50,054 nucleotides of DNA, taken from assembly GCA_945870575.1 (NCBI GenBank), contig CAMBSK010000019.1:1-50054 (forward strand). The letters are read 5' to 3'. A program made the position numbers and the translations under genes. The notes under the pieces were generated by a model that saw only the letters and a program-made list of their open reading frames with translations, made no database searches and was not told the DNA's origin. Shown here one piece after another: positions 1 through 8,188 of the stretch. The number at the start of each line of letters is the position of its first letter. Position 1 is the first letter of the stretch. This DNA comes from Bordetella parapertussis (lineage in GTDB: Bacteria > Pseudomonadota > Gammaproteobacteria > Burkholderiales > Burkholderiaceae_C).

Positions 1-368
1 TATCAGCCATCCAACTTTGCCAATTTAAATGTAGATAAATTTAAAATTAAGAACAAATCCTGTGGAATTTCAGGAGTCTTGTGCAGTGGCGAAGGAATCT
101 TTCTACAAGTTCTTGAGGGAGAAAGAAGTGCAGTTAGTAACTATTTGCCATTATCTGTAGGGATAATAGACATACCGATATTGAGTTGCTTCACTATGAA
201 GAAATAAAAGAATGCTTTTTCTATGCTTGGTCAATGGATTACATACCCATATCAACTTTGTATGAAATGATCAAAATTCAAAATCCCGATTTTGACTCAT
301 ATCTGTCTTCTGTAAAACTTGCTATAAACTGCGTCATTGAGTATCTTCGACTAAATGATGATCCATAA
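1..368 (+). pseudogene. BLUF-domain blue-light photoreceptor, 5'-truncated by the window and frameshifted
   Basis: The first codons, in frame 1, read as a BLUF flavin-binding domain that begins at the Y-x-x-S motif (YQPSNFANL). They continue through the conserved Asn (KIKNKSCGISGVL) and the FLQVLEGE motif with its flavin-contacting Gln. Near position 140 the match jumps to frame 3, which carries the rest of the domain: RDNRHTDIELLHYEEIKE, then the WSMDYI segment and a helical C-terminal tail ending at 368. Inserting one base at about 140 would restore a continuous domain, so this is a 1-nt deletion or a sequencing error. BLUF proteins sense blue light through FAD. This one has no visible output domain, so it would be a short BLUF-only protein. 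The start codon lies outside the window. Confidence 0.75.
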
Positions 369-547
369 GTAGTGGACAGTCTCAAGAATCAAATTGTAAA
401 GCATCAAGATTGGGCTTGGATATTTGAATGAACGTACTGCTTATAAGATAATTTACTTTCAATCTGTAGGTGGGGTTTTTGAAACATAAATTCCATACAA
501 GCATTGACGTAAGATGTTTAAAATTAATTAATTTACTGGACAAAGTC

Positions 548-1354
548 ATGGTAACAAGAACTGAAGCAGAGTTGAAGGAAAAAATCGAATACGGCATCGA
601 GTTGTTTTATAAAGATGTCCTAGAAAAAAAAGACATCAGACATTTTTTCTTTGGACTGACTACTAACAAGCTGATTGAAGATTACCATTTATTTCAAAAT
701 TTTGTAATGGCAAAGCCTGACCGCTATTACAAGGACATGATCATGCAGACTGCCCCGTCAGCAGTTCAGATCAAGGCACCTCAGTTTGACGAGATTTTCA
801 TATCTTTTCAAAATATTTTGCGTACCGCAGGATTTCTTAAAACCGAGATCCCTAAATTGGCTGTGCATATTCTTGAAGTTATGGAAGAAACGCGGGCGCA
901 AAAAGCGGATGCGGATCATCCCAAAGTATGGAAGCCGTTTGAAGTGAATAATCAAATGGTTTGTGATTTTTTCAACAATAACCGTACAGATGCTCGCCTT
1001 GAGAAAAATGGCGATATTTACTGCTCCCGAGGTTTTCTGTATCCTTTCTGGACTCGAATTGCACCTGATACTTTTCAAATAATTCTTATCGCACAGGCTT
1101 TCCCAACAAGCACTATCACACCGTTGGAAGAAGTACAGAAATTCTGTGATCAAGTAAGTGAAAAATTGACGCATCAAAAATTTGCTGTGCGAGTAACCCC
1201 CAGCGGACCTGTATTGTTTGCTCGCCATGCGTTTATATATTCCAATGGTGTGCCAGTGCGTATGTTGCTACGAGGAGCCAAACAGTTTGCCTCGAATTTT
1301 GAGGCAGCAATAAACATGGATACCAATCAGCTGCTAATCAAAAAACTCACATAA
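548..1354 (+). CDS. Truncated-globin-like protein lacking the proximal His, with a possibly YbjN-like C-terminal domain
   Basis: Residues about 8-115 align almost without gaps to group 1 truncated haemoglobins: the IEYGIELFYKDVL helix, an FFFGL turn, Y-x-F helices, and the IKAPQFDEI segment that matches the usual L-x-x-x-H-F-D-x-I. The residue at the haem-ligating proximal His position is Pro (QTAPSAVQI), and no His lies nearby, so canonical haem binding is not expected. The C-terminal half, roughly residues 135-268, contains a GFLYPFWTRIAPDTFQI strand pattern and resembles YbjN-type sensory or chaperone-like folds; that match is tentative. The frame is open back to a GTG at 470, but ATG 548 fits the globin start better. 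Neither start has a strong ribosome-binding site. No signal peptide or membrane segment is seen, so it is probably cytosolic. Function unknown. Confidence 0.6.
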   Translation: MVTRTEAELKEKIEYGIELFYKDVLEKKDIRHFFFGLTTNKLIEDYHLFQNFVMAKPDRYYKDMIMQTAPSAVQIKAPQFDEIFISFQNILRTAGFLKTEIPKLAVHILEVMEETRAQKADADHPKVWKPFEVNNQMVCDFFNNNRTDARLEKNGDIYCSRGFLYPFWTRIAPDTFQIILIAQAFPTSTITPLEEVQKFCDQVSEKLTHQKFAVRVTPSGPVLFARHAFIYSNGVPVRMLLRGAKQFASNFEAAINMDTNQLLIKKLT

Positions 1355-1439
1355 TCGTTTACTCTTCTATCATTGTTTACGGGAGATTCAGAACCATGCT
1401 TTTCGCTTGTCTAAAGCAGTCCATGCTTTGACTATAAAT

Positions 1440-2012
1440 TTATTTAATTGGTGATTTGGGTTGTTTCAATAAACCAACCGCTGTTTTAATTAATAATAAT
1501 ATTATGATAGTTCCGGATAAATTTCCAATAATCATGACAAATAAATTATTTATAAATATATCAGAAACATTGTTATAAAAAAACCAGAGTTGGTGTAATG
1601 TAGCGCTTAATAGGGAAAAAATGACAGACATTTGCAAGATACTTTTAATGGTGAGGTTTTTTAAATCTTCTTCAATATGAAGAAAATCAAAAGAGATCTT
1701 TCGCGCAAGCAGCGGCGAAGTACCTGTGATGATGCCCGTGGTGATGGTGTGAAGATCAGAACCCAAATAATAGTGTTGAAAACCTATGAGCCAAGATGCA
1801 AGCATAATTCCTATGGCTGCCTCCTCAACAGCAATCAATACTAGGACAAGTTGCAAACCACTTGGAATGAAAATCCAATTGACTCCAAATGAAAAAGTAT
1901 ATTCGTTGAAGATAAATCTATTGAAAGTAAATGCAAAATAATAAAAGCATGCGCAGGCAAGGGTTGTGACAATTTTTTTTGCAAGCAACATTGAACGCTT
2001 ATAAGATATCAA
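1440..2012 (-). CDS. MASE1-like integral membrane protein, stand-alone
   Basis: This 190-residue, strongly hydrophobic protein has about five or six membrane segments. The NWIFIPSGLQLVLVLI segment, the following EEAAIGIMLASWLIGF helix and the later TGTSPLLARK and GNLSGTIII pieces recall MASE1, a membrane sensory domain usually found in front of GGDEF or histidine-kinase domains. Here nothing follows: the protein ends with a short basic tail (KQPKSPIK), so there is no output domain. It is A+T-rich and transcribed away from the globin-like gene. It could be a free-standing sensor subunit, a remnant of a larger receptor, or an unrelated small membrane protein. No close functional assignment can be made. 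Confidence 0.5.
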   Translation of the reverse strand: MISYKRSMLLAKKIVTTLACACFYYFAFTFNRFIFNEYTFSFGVNWIFIPSGLQLVLVLIAVEEAAIGIMLASWLIGFQHYYLGSDLHTITTGIITGTSPLLARKISFDFLHIEEDLKNLTIKSILQMSVIFSLLSATLHQLWFFYNNVSDIFINNLFVMIIGNLSGTIIILLLIKTAVGLLKQPKSPIK

Positions 2013-2193
2013 AAGTTTAAATTTCTAAAAGAAAATATTTTAAGATCAAATGCAGTAAGAGTGATAACCCCGATTTTCTATCCCTGTAAAAGGTATTGGG
2101 TAATCAAATCATTCACTCATATAGGTTGTAATTATTTTGTATTTATTGATTTTTGTAAACACTTCCAAAGAGTAAAAATAGATGTCGTAGACG

Positions 2194-2215
2194 AAAAAAA
2201 GCCGCTCATGCGGCT
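2194..2215 (-). terminator. Rho-independent terminator of the beta-propeller gene
   Basis: A perfect 6-bp stem (AGCCGC/GCGGCT) with a TCAT loop is followed, in the minus direction, by a run of seven T. It lies 24 bases past the stop of the beta-propeller gene. A CTTTTTCT stretch on the other side could give weak termination in the plus direction as well. Confidence 0.75.
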
Positions 2216-2239
2216 CTTTTTCTCTACAGACAAAGTGGT

Positions 2240-3295
2240 TTATCTTTTGAAATCTAAAGAGCCTGTGGATTGCGGGTAAGTGACGATGCCCCACGGTGTG
2301 CCGGGACTGGGTATGTCTTGCAGGATTTTTCCTGTCTGAGTGTCGGCAATTACCAGGTTGTTGGACCTGCCACAGGCTGCAATCAATTTGGATTCATCCG
2401 CGCTGAGTGTGAAGTGCCAGCATCGCTCGCCGACGTTGATTTGTCGTTTGACGGCATAGCTTTTGGCATCAAAAACCTGAACTGCTTTTGCTTTGGCAAG
2501 TGCCACGTAAATTTCTGTTCCTGCTGCATTGAAAGTCACACCATAAGGGATATTGCCTGTGGGGATGACTTCCTGAATTTCAAAGGACTTATTGAGGATA
2601 AGCATTTTGTCACTTAACTCAAGTGTGACTGCAAAAATATTTCCATCCGGAGACCGCTTAATACCGCGGGGGCGCAAGCCGTATTTTTTAGTATCGATTT
2701 TTTTGACCAGTTTCCCAGATGCTATGTCGTGAATGCTGACATTTTCATCGGATTCGTTGGTGACCAAAAGTAACTGTCCGTCGGCAGAAAATTCAATGCC
2801 TTCGGTTTCTAAGCCCGCTTCAATATCTGCTATTTTCTTTACGGATTTCATATCAACCACAGAAACACGGGCCGGTGTGGCGTCGTCGTCATCGTCTTTG
2901 GTTTTTTTCTTTTGATGAGAGGCATCAGCTCCAGGCGGTGCCATTTTGCTGGAGGGTTCGTAGGCTACGAAAGCTTTGTCATTTAAGACTCGAACAAATT
3001 CAGGATTTTTTCCAACGGCAATGCGTTTGATGATTTTGCGTGACTCAACATCAATCAATACCAGATCACCAGAGCTTTTGACTGCAACTGCCAGTGTCTT
3101 TCCGTCGTTGCTGATGCCCAGGCCACGTGCGCCATCACCGACTTCTATGTCAGCAAGCTTGCTCATGTCTTCTAATTGGTAAATAGAGATGAAGCCTTTA
3201 GTGAAACTGACAAAGGCTACTGGTTTGTTAGCTGCATAAGCAGTGTGAACCAACAAAGCAGCAGATAGAAGCAAAAAATTCAAAGCGATTTTCAT
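2240..3295 (-). CDS. Exported YVTN/YncE-type beta-propeller protein
   Basis: A Sec signal peptide (hydrophobic residues 4-17, cleavage after AYA at about residue 21) precedes a seven-bladed propeller. It is built of about 40-residue repeats with the typical pattern of YVTN proteins: ISNDGKTLAVAV, FSADGQLLLVTNE, SPDGNIFAVTLE, FNAAGTEIYVALA, LSADESKLIAAC. It resembles the periplasmic propellers linked to PQQ-dependent alcohol oxidation. No PQQ gene is present in this window, so that role is only a family-level suggestion. A charged insert (HQKKKTKDDDDD) at about residues 127-140 breaks blade spacing and looks like a surface loop. The gene is monocistronic, with its own terminator at 2194-2215. 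Confidence 0.75.
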   Translation of the reverse strand: MKIALNFLLLSAALLVHTAYAANKPVAFVSFTKGFISIYQLEDMSKLADIEVGDGARGLGISNDGKTLAVAVKSSGDLVLIDVESRKIIKRIAVGKNPEFVRVLNDKAFVAYEPSSKMAPPGADASHQKKKTKDDDDDATPARVSVVDMKSVKKIADIEAGLETEGIEFSADGQLLLVTNESDENVSIHDIASGKLVKKIDTKKYGLRPRGIKRSPDGNIFAVTLELSDKMLILNKSFEIQEVIPTGNIPYGVTFNAAGTEIYVALAKAKAVQVFDAKSYAVKRQINVGERCWHFTLSADESKLIAACGRSNNLVIADTQTGKILQDIPSPGTPWGIVTYPQSTGSLDFKR

Positions 3296-3489
3296 GGTGA
3301 AACTCTATTAAATTAACAATTCGGTATTATTTACCAAAGCGATTATTTTAACAAGGGAAATCTTCCTGACAACCCAATCGAGCTCTTGTCGTGAAGTTTT
3401 CCTATATGAGTTAATTGAGAATAATCGTAAGATTTGTTTATTGATTGATATCTAAAAGTTCTCCCCTGCGCTCAAACAAGCGCTTTAGA

Positions 3490-3515
3490 CCCTGCCTTAT
3501 GGCAGGGTTTTTTTT
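3490..3515 (+). terminator. Orphan Rho-independent terminator, plus strand
   Basis: A perfect 7-bp stem (CCCTGCC/GGCAGGG) with a TTAT loop is followed by eight T. A smaller hairpin (GCGCT/AGCGC, 3468-3483) precedes it. Both neighbouring genes are on the minus strand, and no T run exists in the minus direction, so it must end a plus-strand transcript that starts in the preceding non-coding DNA. This may be an unannotated small RNA. Confidence 0.7.
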
Positions 3516-3561
3516 GTTATGTGGGGTTACTTCAATTCAAATATTTAAAAAAGAAATAAGA

Positions 3562-3745
3562 TTATGTGTGAGTATTGAAAATACCTTCTTGTAAAGCCAT
3601 TTGTACAAGTTCAGCGGTATTTTTCGTGGTGAGCCTTAGATTTCCACTTTTCAATCAATAAAAGTGTGTCAGTACCTTGTTCTGCAAACACTTCCAAGCT
3701 GATCAAGCCATCAAAACGGCGGGTGTCTTTCAATGCAACGCTGTC
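3562..3745 (-). pseudogene. Decayed antibiotic-biosynthesis-monooxygenase (ABM)-like gene fragment
   Basis: An open stretch with no start codon reads KDTRRFDGLISLEVFAEQG and then TLLLIEKWKSKAHHEKYR before a TGA at 3611-3613. That order (an R-x-F-x-G-like turn, a short strand, an L-x-E-x-W strand, then a helix beginning with H) is typical of small ferredoxin-like ABM-family proteins. After the stop, another frame continues with a plausible C-terminal tail (ELVQMALQEG) to a stop at 3562. A stop codon also lies just upstream of the fragment. The N-terminal half is missing. It appears to be a relic of a small monooxygenase-like gene. Confidence 0.5.
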
Positions 3746-3774
3746 TTAGGTTTTTAAATCACGTGAAATGAAAT

Positions 3775-5412
3775 TCAAGCCGGATACATCTCGCGCAATT
3801 TGAGTTTAAAAAACTTGCCTGTTGAAGTTCTGGGAATGGCAGCGATGACCTCATAGCGTTCTGGCAATTGCCATTTGGCAAACCCCATTCCTTGCAAATG
3901 AAGCGCCAGCGTATTCATATCAAGTTGTGCGCCTTGCTTCAACACGATGCATGCCAATGGCCGTTCGCTCCATTTGTCATCGGGGATGGCGATGACGGCG
4001 GCCTCTGCTATGCTAGCATGCGCCATCAAGGCGTTTTCCAAATCTACCGAACTGATCCATTCACCACCCGATTTGATCAAGTCCTTGGTGCGGTCGGTAA
4101 TACGCACAAAACCTTGCGCATCTACATTGGCCACATCGCCTGTGCGTAACCAGCCGTCAGTGGTGAATTTGTCCTCTTGAACCGGCACACGGTGGTAACT
4201 GCCGGTGATGAACGGGCCATGCACTTGTATCTCGCCGACTTGCACCCCGTCCCAGGGAGCGTCTTGTCCATCCTCACCGCGTATACGCAAATCTACCAGC
4301 GGCACCGGAACGCCTGCCATGGCGGCACGACGGTAGCGTTCATCTGCTGGTGCATCAGCCAATTTCGATTTCAAAAACGAGACAGTGCACAAAGGCGAGG
4401 TTTCTGTCATACCCCAGCCCTGCATGATCCAAACGCCGTGTTTGTCAAAAGCCCGTATCAGCGATTCAGGTACTGCGGCCCCGCCGACCAGACTGCGCAT
4501 GCCTACCGGCAGTTTCCAACGCCCGGGTTGTTGTTGCAAAGCTGTTTCATAAGTTTGAATCAAACCCATCCATATGGTGGGCACACCTAATGCGAGCGTA
4601 GGAGGTGCATATTGCATCAAATCGAGCAGATCATCCGGATGCAGATGCGGTCCTGGAAACACCAGTTTGGCGCCGGTCATCAATGCACCATACGGAATGC
4701 CCCAGCTGTTGGCATGGAACATTGGGGTAACAGGTAAGACCACATCATTGCTGCGCAATGCCCAGCAGTCACTTAAGCACCCGACCAGGGTGTGCAATAG
4801 GGTCGATCGGTGTGAATACACCACGCCCTTGGGTTTGCCTGTGGTGCCCGAGGTGTAGCACATGGATACGGCATCGTCTTCATGGTGTTTTGCATAAGCG
4901 AAAGCGCGCATGTTGGCAGCTGCGAGCAGGTCTTCATAGTCAAGTTCCGGGCCGCTGTATTTGTTTCCCGTGAAAGGCACAACGATGATTTTTTCAAACT
5001 TGCAGTTGTCTTTGAACTGAGCCAGCAAGGGCAGCAGCACATCGTCAACGATCAGAAAACGGTCTTGCGCGTCATTGACGATCCATGCAATTTCATCTGG
5101 CGACAGCCGCAGGTTCAAGGTGTGCATGACGCCACCGGCAGCGGGAATACCGAAATAGCATTCCAGGTGCACATGGTGGTTCCAGCACAGCGTGGCAACC
5201 CGGTCACCGGCCTGCAGTCCGAGTCCTGTCAGGGCTTGCGCGAGTTGCCGGGTACGGCGGTAAATATCTCCATAGGTATGGTGAAGATAGGTTTTGTCGG
5301 GCAAGCGTGAAATGACTTCGTTGTCTGGAAACAAAATACCTGCACGGTCAAGCAAGTGGTTCAGCGATAAAGGCACCTGCATCATGGTGCTGACAATGTC
5401 TGATGAGTTCAT
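3775..5412 (-). CDS. Medium/long-chain acyl-CoA synthetase (AMP-forming; AlkK/DmdB-like)
   Basis: This 545-residue ANL-superfamily adenylating enzyme activates a carboxylic acid to its acyl-CoA through an acyl-AMP. The AMP-binding P-loop [17 protein letters not shown] lies near residue 190. The [10 protein letters not shown] motif follows, then [14 protein letters not shown] and the hinge [16 protein letters not shown]. The C-terminal catalytic Lys lies in [11 protein letters not shown]. The overall pattern fits medium-chain fatty-acid and 3-methylmercaptopropionate CoA ligases; the exact acid cannot be read from sequence. It is the last gene of a minus-strand series with the hydrolase and hydratase genes upstream. 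The gap of 81 bases to the hydrolase leaves operon membership possible but unproven. Confidence 0.85.
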   Translation of the reverse strand: MNSSDIVSTMMQVPLSLNHLLDRAGILFPDNEVISRLPDKTYLHHTYGDIYRRTRQLAQALTGLGLQAGDRVATLCWNHHVHLECYFGIPAAGGVMHTLNLRLSPDEIAWIVNDAQDRFLIVDDVLLPLLAQFKDNCKFEKIIVVPFTGNKYSGPELDYEDLLAAANMRAFAYAKHHEDDAVSMCYTSGTTGKPKGVVYSHRSTLLHTLVGCLSDCWALRSNDVVLPVTPMFHANSWGIPYGALMTGAKLVFPGPHLHPDDLLDLMQYAPPTLALGVPTIWMGLIQTYETALQQQPGRWKLPVGMRSLVGGAAVPESLIRAFDKHGVWIMQGWGMTETSPLCTVSFLKSKLADAPADERYRRAAMAGVPVPLVDLRIRGEDGQDAPWDGVQVGEIQVHGPFITGSYHRVPVQEDKFTTDGWLRTGDVANVDAQGFVRITDRTKDLIKSGGEWISSVDLENALMAHASIAEAAVIAIPDDKWSERPLACIVLKQGAQLDMNTLALHLQGMGFAKWQLPERYEVIAAIPRTSTGKFFKLKLREMYPA

Positions 5413-5493
5413 AGGTCTGCCTTATTTATTCTTCACTTGAAATCACAACAGCCCGCCGGTAATAACCGTCGGGCATATCCATCAATGTGTCCC

Positions 5494-6501
5494 TCACTGC
5501 GCGCGCAGTTGATGGACCCAATCCGAGACAAACTTTGACATGGGCGCCACGGCCTGCGGGTCGCGAATCTCGCCTGCCAGCACGTGCTGGCCTTTGCTTT
5601 GACTGTAAATCACGGCTTCTATGGTTTTATCGGGCGAACCCAGTCTGACGAAGGCTTGCTTGATGTGTTCGGGATCCACCGTCTGGTCGGCGGCGCTGAA
5701 AAGTACCAGCACCGGTGTTTTGAAAGCCGACAAATCGCTGTCGCGTACTTTTTTCACCAAAGCCAGCATGGGAAAAATGGCTTGTGTAGGGTAAGACGTG
5801 GTCCAGGCCTGTGAGTCACGCGGATCGGACGGTTTGTAGCTGATGGTGTCGCCGGACACTGCAAACGCAATCTGATGTCCCCAATGGCCGTTGACCAGTT
5901 CCGAGAGTTTGTTTTTCAATCCGAAGTTAGGTGAGATGAACACGTGTGCGCTGACTTTAGAAGCTTCAGAGCCGGTGCCCAGCCAGGTCGATAAAGTGGC
6001 ACCCGTAGAACAGCTGATGACAAGCACTTTCTCGCCTAAAGCTTCACCTATACGAACAGCTTCGAGCGTGTCAGCCAACCAGTCTTGCGCGGTCGCGCGT
6101 CCCATGGCCTCACCCGGTAGCCCGTGACCGCTGAGCCGGGTGTAAAAAAGATTGGCGCCTAATGCCTTGGCGACTTCATCTGCCACCGGCGCAGTTTCCA
6201 TCCGGCTTGCTGAAAAACCGTGTATGTAAACCACCGACCAAGGTGTGCGTTTTTTCTCATTACCGGCCCAGAGAATGCCTTTGGCAGTGCCGGGGCGCAG
6301 GTTCGGTAACGCAGCTTCACTGTTGGCCAGCCAGGCGTCGAGTTCATTCAAAGCAGTTGGGGCAGTCGCGCGTTGAGTCGGTGTGTCGGGGCCAAAGTCA
6401 TTGACCGGCCCCAGTAAAAACACCACTACCAATAGCGCTATCAATCCGACTGCTGACTTCCAAAGCCAGTGGCCTGAATGTGAATATCGGCGTTTCAACA
6501 T
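5494..6501 (-). CDS. Membrane-anchored alpha/beta-hydrolase (serine lipase/esterase-like)
   Basis: A single N-terminal membrane segment (about residues 13-31, after the basic start MLKRRY) is followed by an alpha/beta-hydrolase fold. The oxyanion-side HGFSASR motif is near residue 94, and the nucleophile is in SCSTGA (Ser165, a slightly relaxed G-x-S-x-G). The acid is probably in FSAADQTVDP and the catalytic His in KGQHVLAGE. It belongs with lysophospholipase/carboxylesterase-type hydrolases facing the periplasm or the membrane. The gene lies 17 bases downstream of the hydratase gene and upstream of the acyl-CoA ligase, all on one strand. It could therefore release an acid that the ligase activates; this is inference from position only. 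Confidence 0.75.
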   Translation of the reverse strand: MLKRRYSHSGHWLWKSAVGLIALLVVVFLLGPVNDFGPDTPTQRATAPTALNELDAWLANSEAALPNLRPGTAKGILWAGNEKKRTPWSVVYIHGFSASRMETAPVADEVAKALGANLFYTRLSGHGLPGEAMGRATAQDWLADTLEAVRIGEALGEKVLVISCSTGATLSTWLGTGSEASKVSAHVFISPNFGLKNKLSELVNGHWGHQIAFAVSGDTISYKPSDPRDSQAWTTSYPTQAIFPMLALVKKVRDSDLSAFKTPVLVLFSAADQTVDPEHIKQAFVRLGSPDKTIEAVIYSQSKGQHVLAGEIRDPQAVAPMSKFVSDWVHQLRAQ

Positions 6502-6518
6502 GCTTGACTTACCAACGG

Positions 6519-7298
6519 TTACAGGTGCTTGAAGTCAGCAGGGCGCTTGTTGACAAATGCGTCCATGCCTTCTTTCTGGTCTTGTGTGGCGAACAAAGCA
6601 TGGAAGATGCGTCGCTCAAACATGACGCCATCACTCAAACCGCTCTCGAACGATCGGTTGACAGATTCTTTGGCCGCCATCACCGCAATTTGTGAGTAGC
6701 TGCAAATCAACAACGCAGCTGCCAGTGTTTCTTCCATGAGTTTGTCTACAGGCACGATGCGGCTGACCAGACCGGCGCGTTCGGCTTCGTCAGCGTTCAT
6801 CATGCGACCGGTCAACACCAAGTCCATGGCCTTGGATTTACCAACCGAACGCGGCAGGCGCTGTGTGCCGCCGGCGCCTGGAATGATGCCGAGTTTGATT
6901 TCGGGTTGACCAAAGCGTGCGTTGTCTGCGGCGATGATGAAATCGCACATCATGGCGAATTCACAACCACCGCCCAATGCAAAACCGCTGACTGCTGCAA
7001 TCACCGGTTTACGAATGCTGCGTATGGTTTCCCAGTGTTTGGTGATGTAGTCGTTTTTGTAGACTTCGGCAAAACTGTAAGTGGCCATGGCGCCGATGTC
7101 GGCACCGGCGGCAAAAGCTTTTTCGCTGCCGGTGATGATGATGCAGCCAATCGCTGAATCTGCATCGAAGTTCGTCAAGGCAGCGCCGAGTTCAACCATC
7201 AAATCAGGGCTTAGCGCATTCAATTGTTTAGGACGATTGAGCGTGATGACGCCGACCTTGTCCGCTTCGGTGTGCACGTTGATGAATTCGTAAGACAT
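6519..7298 (-). CDS. paaF: Enoyl-CoA hydratase, PaaF-type
   Basis: This 259-residue crotonase-fold enzyme adds water to a 2-enoyl-CoA. The oxyanion-hole segment AFAAGADIGAM and both catalytic glutamates are present: Glu113 in GGGCEFAMMCD and Glu133 in GQPEIKLGIIPG, with the hydratase spacing of 20. The signature PGAGGTQRLPRSVG follows. Similarity and the divergent position opposite paaG-paaI-paaK support a role as the 2,3-dehydroadipyl-CoA hydratase of phenylacetate breakdown. A general beta-oxidation hydratase is the alternative. The 92-base divergent gap to paaG should carry both promoters; I could not identify a PaaR-type operator there. Confidence 0.8.
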   Translation of the reverse strand: MSYEFINVHTEADKVGVITLNRPKQLNALSPDLMVELGAALTNFDADSAIGCIIITGSEKAFAAGADIGAMATYSFAEVYKNDYITKHWETIRSIRKPVIAAVSGFALGGGCEFAMMCDFIIAADNARFGQPEIKLGIIPGAGGTQRLPRSVGKSKAMDLVLTGRMMNADEAERAGLVSRIVPVDKLMEETLAAALLICSYSQIAVMAAKESVNRSFESGLSDGVMFERRIFHALFATQDQKEGMDAFVNKRPADFKHL

Positions 7299-7390
7299 AA
7301 GAGGGTCCGTTCGGGTGAATGAATCCGGCTAACTATAACCAAGGAATGCTGAACCGCCTGGGTGTTAAATTACCTCAAAAGGAGACAGAT

Positions 7391-8185
7391 ATGAGCGACA
7401 ACACCGTTTTGTATGAAGTCCACGCAGCCGTGGCCACAGTCACATTGAACCGGCCGCAGGCTCTCAACAGTTTCACGCGAAAAATGCACCAAGATTTGTG
7501 GATTGCGCTGGACCAGGCCGAGGCCGATGCCAACATCCGCGCCTTGGTGATCACCGGTGCCGGACGCGGTTTTTGCGCCGGTGCCGATTTGTCTGAATTT
7601 GATTTTGCTGAAGGCCCGGATCTGGTCGAGCGCGCCGACCCAGGTCCAGTGATTGACCAAGCCTTCAACCCCACCACCCGCCGTTTGCAGCAGTTGCGCA
7701 TGCCGACCATTGCCGCCGTCAATGGTGTGGCCGCCGGTGCCGGTGCATCGCTGGTGATGACTTGCGACATTGCCATTGCAGCACCTGGTGCCAGCTTCAT
7801 ACAAGCATTCAGCAAAATCGGTTTGATACCGGATGCAGGCAGCAGTTGGTTTTTGGTCGAGCGATTAGGTCTGGCGCGTGCCATGGCGCTGGCCATGACC
7901 GGTGACAAATTGCCCGCAGCCCAAGCCAAAGAATGGGGAATGATTTGGGATGTGGCCGACGATTGTGTCGCCGCTTCCATGGACATGGCAAACAAATTGG
8001 CAGCCATGCCCACCCAAGCTTTGATTGCTACACGCGCCCTGTTGCGTGAAGCCGGAGCGCGCAGCTTGAACCAGCAACTTGATGCAGAGCGCGACACCCA
8101 GTCGGCCATGGGAAAAACCCATGACTATATTGAAGGCGTGACTGCGTTTTTGCAAAAACGTCCCGCTCGATTCACCGGTCAATAA
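7391..8185 (+). CDS. paaG: Ring-1,2-epoxyphenylacetyl-CoA isomerase (oxepin-CoA forming)
   Basis: This crotonase-fold protein of 264 residues isomerises the ring epoxide of phenylacetyl-CoA to oxepin-CoA. The oxyanion-hole FCAGADLSEF and NGVAAGAGASLVM motifs are present. Asp148 in LIPDAGSSW sits at the isomerase-type acid/base position, while the hydratase first-Glu position is not Glu, which separates it from PaaF. The frame is open further upstream to 7319, but the ATG at 7391 is preceded at ideal spacing by AAAAGGAGA (7376-7384) and gives the normal family length. It begins a compact operon: paaI follows after 3 bases and paaK overlaps paaI. Confidence 0.85.
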   Translation: MSDNTVLYEVHAAVATVTLNRPQALNSFTRKMHQDLWIALDQAEADANIRALVITGAGRGFCAGADLSEFDFAEGPDLVERADPGPVIDQAFNPTTRRLQQLRMPTIAAVNGVAAGAGASLVMTCDIAIAAPGASFIQAFSKIGLIPDAGSSWFLVERLGLARAMALAMTGDKLPAAQAKEWGMIWDVADDCVAASMDMANKLAAMPTQALIATRALLREAGARSLNQQLDAERDTQSAMGKTHDYIEGVTAFLQKRPARFTGQ

Positions 8186-8188
8186 GTC

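Larger units (their letters stand above)
3296..3774. other. 479-bp A+T-rich non-coding stretch
   Basis: No intact gene is seen between the beta-propeller and the acyl-CoA ligase. The stretch holds the upstream region of the beta-propeller gene (3296-3400), two adjacent plus-strand hairpins ending in a T run (3468-3515), and a decayed coding remnant on the minus strand (3562-3745). I could not place a convincing -35/-10 pair for the plus-strand hairpin transcript. Confidence 0.6.
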
